From: Alphaproteobacteria bacterium
GTDB taxonomy: Bacteria; Pseudomonadota; Alphaproteobacteria; Reyranellales; Reyranellaceae
DNA length: 9,180 nucleotides
Direction: 5' to 3'
NCBI GenBank assembly: GCA_013290035.1
Contig: JABCYT010000093.1
Span: forward strand, 1-9,180
Shown: piece by piece, positions 1 through 6,237 of the stretch
Numbering within the stretch: the first letter of the stretch is position 1
Layout: each line of letters opens with the position of its first letter
Notes under the pieces: generated by a model
Databases searched by the model: none
What the model was told of the DNA's origin: nothing
What the model saw: the letters and a program-made list of their open reading frames with translations, nothing else
Program-made: the position numbers and the translations under genes

Positions 1-1
1 C

Positions 2-571
2 TATCTTGAAGTCATTCGCAAGGCGCTGCCCGAGGACGGCATCCTGGTCGATGAGCTGACGCAGATGGGCTACGTCGCCCGCCTCGCCTATCCGACCTAC
101 AAGCCGCGCACCTTCCTCTCGCCCGGCTACCAGGGCACGCTGGGCTGGGGCTACGCCACCTCGCTCGGCGTAAAAGTCGCCAGGCCCGACACGCCGGTCG
201 TGTCGATCAGCGGCGACGGCGGCTTCCTGTTCACCGCCATGGAGATGGCGACGGCCGCGCAGCACGGCATCGGCGTCGTCGCCGTCGTGTTCAGCGACGG
301 CGCCTATGGCAACGTCAAGCGCATCCAGCAGCAGGCCTTCAACAACCGCACCATCGCCAGCGACCTGCGCAATCCGGATTTCGTCAAGCTGGGCGAGAGT
401 TTCGGCATCGCATCGGAGAGGGTGAAATCACCCGAGGAACTCGGCGCCGCGATCTCGCGCGGCATTGCGAGAGGTGGCCCGATGCTGATCGACTGCCCGG
501 TTGGCGAGCTTCCCGATCCATGGTCGATCGTCCAGGTGCTGCGAAACAGGCCTCGCCCTCAGTCATCCTGA
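2..571 (+). CDS. Thiamine-diphosphate-dependent enzyme (acetolactate synthase/benzoylformate decarboxylase-like), C-terminal part
   Basis: This is the 3' end of a gene that enters from the left edge, already open at base 2; 189 codons are visible, ending in TGA at 569-571. They correspond to the C-terminal TPP-binding domain of the acetolactate synthase/decarboxylase superfamily. The diphosphate/Mg motif starts at GDGGF (visible residues about 71-75) and the metal-side Asn follows in SDGAYGN about 30 residues later. The preceding stretch with SPGYQGTLGWGYATSLG is the usual glycine-rich region before it. Family members cleave or ligate 2-keto acids in the cytoplasm. The FAD and N-terminal pyrimidine domains lie outside the window, so the substrate cannot be assigned. 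The last residues (QSS) and the stop codon are encoded inside the left arm of a REP-like palindrome. The gene converges on the enolase-family gene. Confidence 0.88.
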   Translation, partial: YLEVIRKALPEDGILVDELTQMGYVARLAYPTYKPRTFLSPGYQGTLGWGYATSLGVKVARPDTPVVSISGDGGFLFTAMEMATAAQHGIGVVAVVFSDGAYGNVKRIQQQAFNNRTIASDLRNPDFVKLGESFGIASERVKSPEELGAAISRGIARGGPMLIDCPVGELPDPWSIVQVLRNRPRPQSS

Positions 572-636
572 GCGTAGCGAAGGATCTCATCGCCGTTTGC
601 CGCGAGCATGAGATCCTTCGCTGCGCTCAGGATGAC
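562..636. repeat. REP-like inverted doublet at a convergent gene junction
   Basis: Two 29-nt arms (562-590 and 608-636) are inverted copies matching at 28 of 29 positions, separated by a 17-nt loop. Each arm carries a shorter internal palindrome, ATCCT...AGGAT (565-569/581-585 in the left arm), so the element can fold as one long hairpin or as two small ones, as BIME-type paired REP units do. Sequences close to GTCATCCTGAGCGNAGCGA are, from general knowledge, widely dispersed in proteobacterial genomes. It fills the gap between two converging genes and holds both stop codons. It could act as a bidirectional transcript end, but no T-tract follows on either strand. Confidence 0.85.
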
Positions 637-1724
637 GAATAGGTCTTGATGACATCCGGATCGGGATCGCATCCCAGGCCAGGTCCCGTCGGCACCGCGA
701 ATCCTCCCTTCACTGGCGTCACCAGCTCGCCGTAGAGGCTTGCCTCGAGATCCATGTGATAGCGCTCGATCATGCCGTCGGGCGCGCCGCGCGCCGCCAT
801 CAGCTGCAGGGTGGCCAAAAAGCCCGGGCCGAAATAGGGCGAGTGCGGCATCAAGGTCACGCCGGCGGCATCGGCCAATGTCGCGACCTTCAGGAATTCC
901 GTCACGCCGCCCAGCTTGGTGACACTGGGCTGAGCGTAGTCGACAGCACCGGCGGCGAACATGTCGCGGAACTGGAAGGACGTGCAGTTGTTCTCGCCCG
1001 CCGCCATTGGCACGCCCGTGCCGGCGCGCAGCCGGGCGATGGCGGCAAAATCCTCAGGCGGGAAGATCGGCTCCTCGAGCCAATGCAGATCGTACGACCG
1101 GAGCTTCAGGGTCATGTGACGCGCCTGCTCGGGCGTCCACGGGCAGTTGGTATCGACCATGATCGCCACGCCGTCGCCCACCGCGAGCCGAGCCGCGCGC
1201 ACCTCGGCTTCCGCGGTCTCGTGCAGCTTGATGTGACGATAGCCCTGGTCGAGCGCCTGCTTGGCCCGCGCCGCCACCTTCTCGGGATCGCGGTATTTCA
1301 GCAGGCTGGCATAGGCCGGCAGGCTGTCGCGGCCGGCGCCGCCCAGCAGGCGGTGCAGCGGCAGGTTGGCCGCCTTGCCGGCGATGTCCCATAGCGCGAT
1401 GTCGAGGCCCGACAAGGCGAAGATCGTAATGCCGTAGCGGCCGAACAGGTGCAGCTTCTGCTGCAGGTCGTAACTGAGCTTCGTGATGTCGCGCGCATCC
1501 CGGCCGATCGCAAGGGGGGCGACCATGTTGTGCAAGGCCGCGCGCACGGCATCGGTGCAGGCATAGCAGAACGCTTCCCCCCAGCCGACGATGCCCGTGT
1601 CCGTCTCGACCCGCACCAGCAGGATGTTGTTTGTCGTCCAGGTGCGTAGGCCCTCGCCCTGGTGACTGCCGCCGAAGGTGTACGGCACCTTGATCGAATG
1701 GCTGTCGATGCGCGCGATCTTCAC
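627..1724 (-). CDS. Enolase-superfamily protein (mandelate racemase/muconate lactonizing enzyme family)
   Basis: A 365-residue protein, the usual length for this family. The start is taken as GTG at 1722-1724 (VKIARIDSHS), which overlaps the upstream CYTH stop as GTGA and has GAAGG 10 nt upstream; the frame stays open much further upstream, but that part covers the CYTH gene and reads as low-complexity Arg/Ala. The N-terminal capping domain (to about 125) is followed by the (beta/alpha) barrel. Visible active-site positions are K166-L-H168 at the end of barrel strand 2, metal ligands D191 (VDTNCPW), E217 (WLEEP) and E244 (AGEN), and H294 (LMPHSP). Family enzymes abstract a proton alpha to a carboxylate, giving dehydration, racemization or cycloisomerization. 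H168 replaces the usual second Lys, and S267 replaces the Asp that normally pairs with the barrel His, so the exact reaction is unclear. Sugar-acid or hydroxy-acid dehydratase is a guess. Confidence 0.88.
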   Translation of the reverse strand: MKIARIDSHSIKVPYTFGGSHQGEGLRTWTTNNILLVRVETDTGIVGWGEAFCYACTDAVRAALHNMVAPLAIGRDARDITKLSYDLQQKLHLFGRYGITIFALSGLDIALWDIAGKAANLPLHRLLGGAGRDSLPAYASLLKYRDPEKVAARAKQALDQGYRHIKLHETAEAEVRAARLAVGDGVAIMVDTNCPWTPEQARHMTLKLRSYDLHWLEEPIFPPEDFAAIARLRAGTGVPMAAGENNCTSFQFRDMFAAGAVDYAQPSVTKLGGVTEFLKVATLADAAGVTLMPHSPYFGPGFLATLQLMAARGAPDGMIERYHMDLEASLYGELVTPVKGGFAVPTGPGLGCDPDPDVIKTYSSS

Positions 1725-2260
1725 TCTATTTTTTCCTTCTTGCGGATGTCGGCCAGCAGCCCCTCGGCATGCGCCGGATCGGCGAGCCGCTTGGAGGAGA
1801 AGCGCGGATCGCCGGCGGGCGCCGTGGCCAGCAGATGGCCGGCGAGCCGCGGTGGAAGCGGCGGCGGCGCCTTGTCGTCGGCCGGCATCTCGACTTCGGC
1901 CTGGGCGAAGTAGGTGCGGCCCTGATCGGTCTTGAAGAAATCGACGTCCCAATGAAACGGACCGTCGTTCCAGGAATAGCGGGCCTTTTGCAGCATCTCG
2001 CGCCGTTGCGACCATAGGCGGTCGAAATCCAGGGCGCTGATGTCGGTCTCGATTTCGACCACTTGGCCGTCGACCTCGCGCTTGTAGGTGAAGACGTGAC
2101 GCTTCGCGCCGGCGCTCTCGATGGCGCGGATGCGCAGGCCGGACACGTCGAGATAGGCCTGCCGCAAGAGGCTCCTGGTCACGCCCGGCGCTTGCGCGAG
2201 CTGCGACTCTAGCGTGCCGTCGTCCTCCAGGACAAATTTGCGTTCGTTTTCGATCGGCAT
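1721..2260 (-). CDS. CYTH-domain protein (triphosphate tunnel metalloenzyme family)
   Basis: A 179-residue protein. The start at ATG 2258-2260 puts the diagnostic E-x-E-x-K motif (E4, E6, K8, in MPIENERKFV) at the N-terminus, where the family has it; an in-frame ATG ten codons upstream would run into the divergent gene and is less likely. Further charged residues expected in the beta-barrel tunnel are visible: R43/R45, K60 (FTYKRE), E69/E71, D105/D107 and E122/E124 (AQAEVEMP). CYTH proteins bind triphosphates with divalent metal; members include inorganic triphosphatases, thiamine triphosphatase and class IV adenylate cyclase. The substrate here cannot be told from sequence alone. The C-terminus is a charged, probably helical tail. 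The TGA stop overlaps the GTG start of the enolase-family gene by 4 bp, so the two are probably co-transcribed and translationally coupled, although no metabolic link between them is obvious. Confidence 0.87.
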   Translation of the reverse strand: MPIENERKFVLEDDGTLESQLAQAPGVTRSLLRQAYLDVSGLRIRAIESAGAKRHVFTYKREVDGQVVEIETDISALDFDRLWSQRREMLQKARYSWNDGPFHWDVDFFKTDQGRTYFAQAEVEMPADDKAPPPLPPRLAGHLLATAPAGDPRFSSKRLADPAHAEGLLADIRKKEKIE

Positions 2261-2268
2261 GCTAGAAT
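2238..2268 (+). promoter_or_regulatory. Possible promoter for a leaderless transcript of the PLP-enzyme gene
   Basis: TTGCGT (2238-2243) and TAGAAT (2263-2268, 5 of 6 to TATAAT) form a sigma70-like pair with a rather long 19-bp spacer. The base expected about 7 nt after the -10 box is 2275, the A of the ATG start codon. No Shine-Dalgarno sequence precedes that ATG. The -35 box would lie inside the divergent CYTH coding region. This is inferred from motif spacing only. Confidence 0.4.
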
Positions 2269-2274
2269 CGCACC

Positions 2275-3447
2275 ATGTCCGCCCAGACAATCGACGACCT
2301 GCCGACGCCCGCCCTCATTCTCGACCGCGCGATCCTCAACCGCAACCTCAAGCGCATGAGCGATCGGCTGCGCGATGCCGGCGTCATGCTGCGCCCGCAC
2401 CTCAAGACGGCGAAGTCGATCGAGATCGGCCGCCGGGCGGTCGAGGGCCATGACGGCCGCATCACCGTGTCGACCCTGGCCGAGGCCCGCTATTTCGCCG
2501 AGGGCGGGTTCACCGACATCCTTTATGGCGTGGGTGTCGTGCCCTCCAAGCTGCCAGCCATCGCCGAATTGCGCCGCCAAGGCATCAACCTACGGATGGT
2601 GACGGACAATCTCGCTGTTGCGCAGGCGGTCGCCGCCGCGGCAACTGGGCGCTTTTGGCCGCAGAGCGGCCAAAGCGCCGGAGGCGAGACCTTCTCGGTG
2701 TTGATCGAGATCGACAGCGGTGGCGGACGGGCGGGGCTGCCCTACCCCGAATTGCCGGGCCTGCTCGACATTGCCCGCGTGCTGCACAAGGCGCCTGGTG
2801 TCGAGCTGGCCGGTGTCATGACCCATGCCGGCCACTCCTATCACCACAACACACCGGACGGCATCGCGGCCGTCGCTGAGCAGGAGCGCCAGGCGATCGT
2901 GGGCGCGGCGGAGAAGCTCAGGGCCAACGGCATTCCCTGCCCCATCGTCTCCGCCGGCTCGACGCCGACCGCGATGCACTCGCGCGACTTCACCGGCATC
3001 ACCGAGATGCGGCCCGGCGTCTATGTCTTCAACGATCTCGACCAGGCGTTCATCGGCTCGTGCAGCGCGGGCGACCTCGCGCTCTCGGTGCTGGCCTCGG
3101 TAATCGGCCACTATCCGCACCGCAACCAGGTGCTTGTAGACGCTGGCGCTCTGGCGCTCTCCAAGGACATCAGCGCCCAGGAATTCAAGCCGCAGGTCGG
3201 CTACGGCACCATCGTCGATGCGCCGGCCCAGGACATGGCGGTGATCGCCTGCTCGCAGGAGCATGGCTTCGTCGGCGCCAATGAGCCGATCCCCTTCGGC
3301 AACCTGCCGGTCGGCTCGCGGGTGCGCATCCTGCCCAACCACGCCTGCATCACCGCGGCGGCGTACGATCGCTACTACGTGGTCGACAGCGAACTCGACG
3401 GCGGCAAGTCGGTCGTCGACGTGTATGACCGCATCAACGGGTGGTAG
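2275..3447 (+). CDS. PLP-dependent D-threonine aldolase/D-serine dehydratase-like enzyme (fold type III)
   Basis: A 390-residue protein. The start at ATG 2275 gives the typical opening DDLPTPALILDR. The alanine-racemase-like barrel contains the probable PLP lysine K44 in RPHLKTAKS, and a phosphate-cup glycine region at VSAGSTPT (about 225-232). The C-terminal beta domain carries PNHAC with H356 and C358, matching the His-x-Cys zinc site known from D-serine dehydratase; bacterial D-threonine aldolases use His-x-Asp at that place. QEHGF (about 328-332) also fits the family. The likely activity is metal- and PLP-dependent cleavage or dehydration of a D-3-hydroxy amino acid in the cytoplasm. A hairpin inside the gene encodes residues 125-135 in a surface-loop position, where homologues as I recall them are shorter. 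The stop TAG directly touches the stop of the converging SDR gene. The start is 14 bp from the divergent CYTH start. Confidence 0.9.
   Translation: MSAQTIDDLPTPALILDRAILNRNLKRMSDRLRDAGVMLRPHLKTAKSIEIGRRAVEGHDGRITVSTLAEARYFAEGGFTDILYGVGVVPSKLPAIAELRRQGINLRMVTDNLAVAQAVAAAATGRFWPQSGQSAGGETFSVLIEIDSGGGRAGLPYPELPGLLDIARVLHKAPGVELAGVMTHAGHSYHHNTPDGIAAVAEQERQAIVGAAEKLRANGIPCPIVSAGSTPTAMHSRDFTGITEMRPGVYVFNDLDQAFIGSCSAGDLALSVLASVIGHYPHRNQVLVDAGALALSKDISAQEFKPQVGYGTIVDAPAQDMAVIACSQEHGFVGANEPIPFGNLPVGSRVRILPNHACITAAAYDRYYVVDSELDGGKSVVDVYDRINGW
2648..2679. repeat. Intragenic hairpin within the PLP-enzyme gene
   Basis: Arm 2648-2662 (GGCGCTTTTGGCCGC) pairs with arm 2666-2679 (GCGGCCAAAGCGCC) around a 3-nt loop AGA, giving a 14-bp stem with one bulged T. 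It lies wholly within the coding frame and encodes residues 125-135 (GRFWPQSGQSA), between a helix and the strand SVLIEIDSGGG. It may be an inserted palindromic element that kept the frame. Its sequence is unlike the two REP-like doublets elsewhere in the window. Confidence 0.65.
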
Positions 3448-4215
3448 CTACAGCGAGCTCACCGTGTGGCCACCGTCCACTGTGAGCACGCTTCCGGTCA
3501 TGAAGGTACCGGCGTCCGACGCCAGCAGCAGCAGCGCGCCGTCGAGATGCTCGGGCTGGCCGATGCGGCGCTGGGGGATGCGCTCGATCAGGCGCTGTCC
3601 GCCCGGCGTCTTCCAGAAGTCGCTGTTCATCTCCGTCTCGATGTAGCCGGGGCAGATCGCATTGACCCGTATGTTGTAGCGCGCCCATTCCATGGCGAGC
3701 GCCTGGGTCAGGTGGATGAGGCCCGCCTTCGACGCGTTGTAGGGCGCGACCTGGCCGATCGTGCGCAGCCCCAGGATCGAGGCGATGTTGACGATGGCGC
3801 CCGGCCGCTTGGCCGCTACCCAGCGCTTGCCCGCCGTCTGGGCCACCAGCCAGGCGCCGCGCAGATTGGTGTCGACGACGGCGTCCCAGTCCTCCTCCGG
3901 CATCTCGAGCGCGGGCTTCACGATGGAAATGCCGGCGTTGTTCACCACGATGTCGATTGCGCCCAGCGCCTTTTCGGCGGCGTCGAACGCCGCATTCACC
4001 GACTTGCCCGATTGGACATCGAGCTCGACGGCGCAGGCCTTGCCGCCTGCCTTCTGCAGTTCCGAGTGCAGAGACGCGAGGCGATCGACGCGACGGGCGG
4101 CAATCGCGACCGATGCACCCGCCGAGGCGAGCGTGCGGGCGAAGTGAACGCCAAGACCCGACGAGGCGCCGGTGACCAGCGCCACCTTGCCCGATAGGTC
4201 GAATCGCTTGGACAT
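3448..4215 (-). CDS. Short-chain dehydrogenase/reductase (classical SDR)
   Basis: A 255-residue classical SDR, NAD(P)-dependent and cytoplasmic. Visible motifs are the cofactor loop TGASSGLG (15-22), the stabilizing NNAG (92-95), catalytic S146 (NIASILG) and Y159-x-x-x-K163 (YNASK), PG (189-190) and the C-terminal VDGG (247-249 region). Two arginines (R41-R42) just after strand 2 and no acidic residue there suggest NADP(H) preference. The closest general resemblance is to the 3-oxoacyl-ACP reductase/gluconate 5-dehydrogenase type, but the substrate is not determined. The ATG at 4213-4215 is well supported by AGGGGAG (4224-4230) 8 nt upstream. TAATAA (4246-4251, minus strand) could be a -10 box, with a poor -35. 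The gene is divergent from the MFS transporter and converges, with no gap, on the PLP enzyme. Confidence 0.93.
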   Translation of the reverse strand: MSKRFDLSGKVALVTGASSGLGVHFARTLASAGASVAIAARRVDRLASLHSELQKAGGKACAVELDVQSGKSVNAAFDAAEKALGAIDIVVNNAGISIVKPALEMPEEDWDAVVDTNLRGAWLVAQTAGKRWVAAKRPGAIVNIASILGLRTIGQVAPYNASKAGLIHLTQALAMEWARYNIRVNAICPGYIETEMNSDFWKTPGGQRLIERIPQRRIGQPEHLDGALLLLASDAGTFMTGSVLTVDGGHTVSSL

Positions 4216-4266
4216 CGCGGACGCTCCCCTGTTTGATGCCCCGCCTTATTAGCGAGCGGCTTCCGC

Positions 4267-4291
4267 GGAGGAAACACGGGTGCAGTACTGA
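4267..4291 (+). promoter_or_regulatory. Strong ribosome binding site leading into a three-codon dead-end frame
   Basis: GGAGGAAA (4267-4274) is followed after ideal spacing by GTG at 4280. That frame reads only GTG CAG TAC and then TGA (4289-4291). The transporter frame begins no earlier than CTG at 4288, which overlaps this stop as CTGA. The site is therefore either a tiny leader peptide coupled to the transporter, or the trace of a one-base change at the original transporter start. Confidence 0.5.
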
Positions 4292-5490
4292 ACCGAGTAT
4301 CGCGCACGCCCTGGGGGCTGGTCGGCCTGCTGGTCGCGGCCGGCATCGTGGCCGCTTTCCATGTCGGCAAGGTACCGCCGTCGATCCCGTCGATCCGCGC
4401 GGAGCTGGGCGCCAGCCTGGGCCAGGCCGGCTGGCTCTTGTCGATCGTCAACCTGATCACGGCGCTGGGCGGCATGGCGATCGCGCTCAGCGCTGATCGT
4501 TTCGGCCATCGCCGGCTGGTGCTGCTCGGCACGGCGCTCTCGGTCGCGGCGAGCGGGCTCGGCGCTTTCGCCGGCAGCGTCGACGCCCTGCTGGTCGACC
4601 GGTTCTTCGAAGGGCTGGGCTTCATTGCCGTCGTGGTCGCCATCCCGACCCTGCTGCTGCGCGTCGCCCGGCCGGCCGACCAGCGCCTGGCGATGACACT
4701 GTGGACCGTCTACATGCCGGCGGGCGCCGGCTCGATGATGCTGATCGCAGCGGTGGTCCTGCCCGGCACGTCATGGCGCATCGCCTGGCTGGTCGCCGCG
4801 GCTGCCTCCGCCCTCATGCTGGGGGCCCTGCTGCTGCGCGCCCTGCCGCGTCACGAGCTCGATCCCCTGCCCATCAAGCGAAGGCCGGTGCTGCATGAAA
4901 TGGCCGATGTGGCGAGCGCCGGCGGTCCGCTCGCCATTGCGCTCTGCTTCGGCGCCTACTCCTGCTGCTGGTACACCGTCATCGGCTTCCTGCCGACCCT
5001 GCAGGTCGACCATCTGGGCTTCTCGACCTCGACGGCCGCCATCGTCACGGCCGTGGTCACCATCGTGAATGTCGGCGGCAACCTCGCGGCCGGCTGGCTG
5101 ATGCGGCACGGCGTGCCCCGGGTCGTCCTGATCGTGGGCGCGGCGGTCTCGATGGCGCTCTGCGCCGCCGGGATCTTCGTCGACGGCGTGCCCGACCCGC
5201 TGCGGCTGGTGCTGGCGGGCGTCTACTCGGCCGTCATCGGCGTCGTGCCGGCCGCCCTGTTCACGGCGCTTCCCGTCCACGCGCCGCGGCCCGAGCTGGT
5301 CGGCGCATCGACCGGACTGCTGATGCAGGGCTCCAATATCGGCGCCTTGCTGGGACCGCCGATCACCGCCACCCTGGTGGTCGCGGGCGGCTGGCCGGCC
5401 GCTGCATGGCTGACCTCGGTGGCGCTGGCGATCGCCGCCGCGGCCGGTCTCTTCCTGCACCGGCGCGAAAGGCGTAGGCTCGACGCATGA
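4288..5490 (+). CDS. Major facilitator superfamily transporter
   Basis: An integral inner-membrane protein with about 12 hydrophobic segments. Motif A in the loop after TM2 reads ADRFGHRR. A central charged stretch (RHELDPLPIKRRPVLHE) separates the two six-helix halves, and a basic C-terminus (RRERRRLDA) follows the last helix. It most resembles the cyanate permease-like (CynX/NimT) branch, but the substrate is not known. The start is uncertain. The first conventional start, GTG 4348, cuts TM1 (WGLVGLLVAAGIVAAFHVG) in half. Upstream in frame the only start-like codons before the TGA at 4234 are CTG 4288 and CTG 4318. I give CTG 4288 (400 residues) because it restores TM1; the strong Shine-Dalgarno upstream fits a different frame. 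The stop overlaps the next start as ATGA, so the pair is an operon. Confidence 0.88.
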   Translation: MNRVSRTPWGLVGLLVAAGIVAAFHVGKVPPSIPSIRAELGASLGQAGWLLSIVNLITALGGMAIALSADRFGHRRLVLLGTALSVAASGLGAFAGSVDALLVDRFFEGLGFIAVVVAIPTLLLRVARPADQRLAMTLWTVYMPAGAGSMMLIAAVVLPGTSWRIAWLVAAAASALMLGALLLRALPRHELDPLPIKRRPVLHEMADVASAGGPLAIALCFGAYSCCWYTVIGFLPTLQVDHLGFSTSTAAIVTAVVTIVNVGGNLAAGWLMRHGVPRVVLIVGAAVSMALCAAGIFVDGVPDPLRLVLAGVYSAVIGVVPAALFTALPVHAPRPELVGASTGLLMQGSNIGALLGPPITATLVVAGGWPAAAWLTSVALAIAAAAGLFLHRRERRRLDA

Positions 5491-6146
5491 TTTACGTCGA
5501 CATCGTTTCCGACACGATCTGTCCCTGGTGCTACATCGGCAAGCGGCGCTTCGAGCGCGCCCTGGCGCAGAGCGGCCGCACCGACATAGCCGTGGCCTGG
5601 CGGCCCTTTCAGCTCAATCCCGACATGCCGGCCGAGGGTATGACGCGCGACGACTATGTGCGCGCCAAGTTCGGCGGCGGCGATCGGCCGCGCCAGATCT
5701 ACCAGGCGATCGCCGAAAGCGGCCGCGAGGCCGGCATCGAGTTCCAGTTCGCGCGGATCAGGCGCACGCCCAACACCGTGCTGTCGCACCGGCTGGTCCA
5801 TTGGAGCGCCAAGAACGACCTCCAGGACGAGGTCGTGGCCGAATTGTTCAAGGCCTATTTCGAGCAGGGTCTCGACATCGGCGACCTCGAGATCCTGGTC
5901 GAGTGCGCCCGCCGCGCCGGGATCGACGAGCTGCGCGCCCGCCGCTACCTGATGAGCGACGAGGGCCGCCAGGAGGTCGTGGCCTCCGACGTCTACGCCC
6001 GGCGCCTCGGCATCAACGGCGTGCCCTGCTTCATCGTCAACCGCAAGTACGCCGTGTCCGGCGCCCAGCCGCCCTCTGCCTTCGTCGAGGTCTTCAACCT
6101 CGCCGAACGCGACGCCGCCACCAGCGCGGCGCAGTCGACGGCTTAG
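5487..6146 (+). CDS. DsbA-family thioredoxin-fold oxidoreductase (FrnE-like)
   Basis: A 219-residue protein, typical for the cytoplasmic DsbA/FrnE/2-hydroxychromene-2-carboxylate isomerase group. The redox motif C12-P-W-C15 follows the first strand (MIYVDIVSDT), then an inserted helical domain (about 45-165), and the cis-proline P180 in NGVP before the last strands. Presence of CxxC favours a dithiol/disulfide oxidoreductase over the isomerase, which normally lacks the cysteine pair. C140 and C181 are additional cysteines; C181, next to the cis-proline, sits close to the active site in this fold. There is no signal peptide, so a cytoplasmic location is expected. Its ATG overlaps the transporter stop by 4 bp (ATGA), implying translational coupling. 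A REP-like palindrome follows 7 bp after the stop. Confidence 0.92.
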   Translation: MIYVDIVSDTICPWCYIGKRRFERALAQSGRTDIAVAWRPFQLNPDMPAEGMTRDDYVRAKFGGGDRPRQIYQAIAESGREAGIEFQFARIRRTPNTVLSHRLVHWSAKNDLQDEVVAELFKAYFEQGLDIGDLEILVECARRAGIDELRARRYLMSDEGRQEVVASDVYARRLGINGVPCFIVNRKYAVSGAQPPSAFVEVFNLAERDAATSAAQSTA

Positions 6147-6153
6147 TCCTCTT

Positions 6154-6223
6154 TTGCCGGACCGCGGGCCTCCAGGCCCGCTCATGATCCATGATGCGGG
6201 CCCGGAGGCCCGCGGTCCGGCAA
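6154..6223. repeat. REP-like inverted doublet after the MFS-DsbA operon
   Basis: Two 28-nt arms (6154-6181, 6196-6223) are inverted copies matching at 27 of 28 positions. The 14-nt centre is itself a small dyad (TCATG-ATC-CATGA). Each arm also folds alone: GCGGGCCT-CC-AGGCCCGC (6164-6181) is a perfect 8-bp stem, and its partner (6196-6213) has one mismatch. This is the architecture of paired REP units. It lies just downstream of the DsbA-like stop and could end or stabilize that transcript. No T-run follows on the plus strand, so it is not a standard intrinsic terminator; on the minus strand the structure is followed by AAAAG. Confidence 0.85.
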
Positions 6224-6237
6224 GATTACGCCTCGTG

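Noticed and set aside
1725..2015. 97-codon N-terminal extension of the enolase-family frame
   Set aside because: It lies over the CYTH gene, reads as Arg/Ala-rich filler, and the GTG at 1724 has a ribosome binding site and matches the family's N-terminus.
3466..4197. 243-codon plus-strand frame opposite the SDR gene
   Set aside because: It is a shadow of the SDR coding strand, whose TGxxxGxG, Ser, YxxxK and NNAG motifs are complete.
6154..6223. Intrinsic terminator for the MFS-DsbA operon
   Set aside because: The stem is long and GC-rich, but no T-tract follows on the plus strand; REP-like doublet is the better description, although it may still affect transcript ends.
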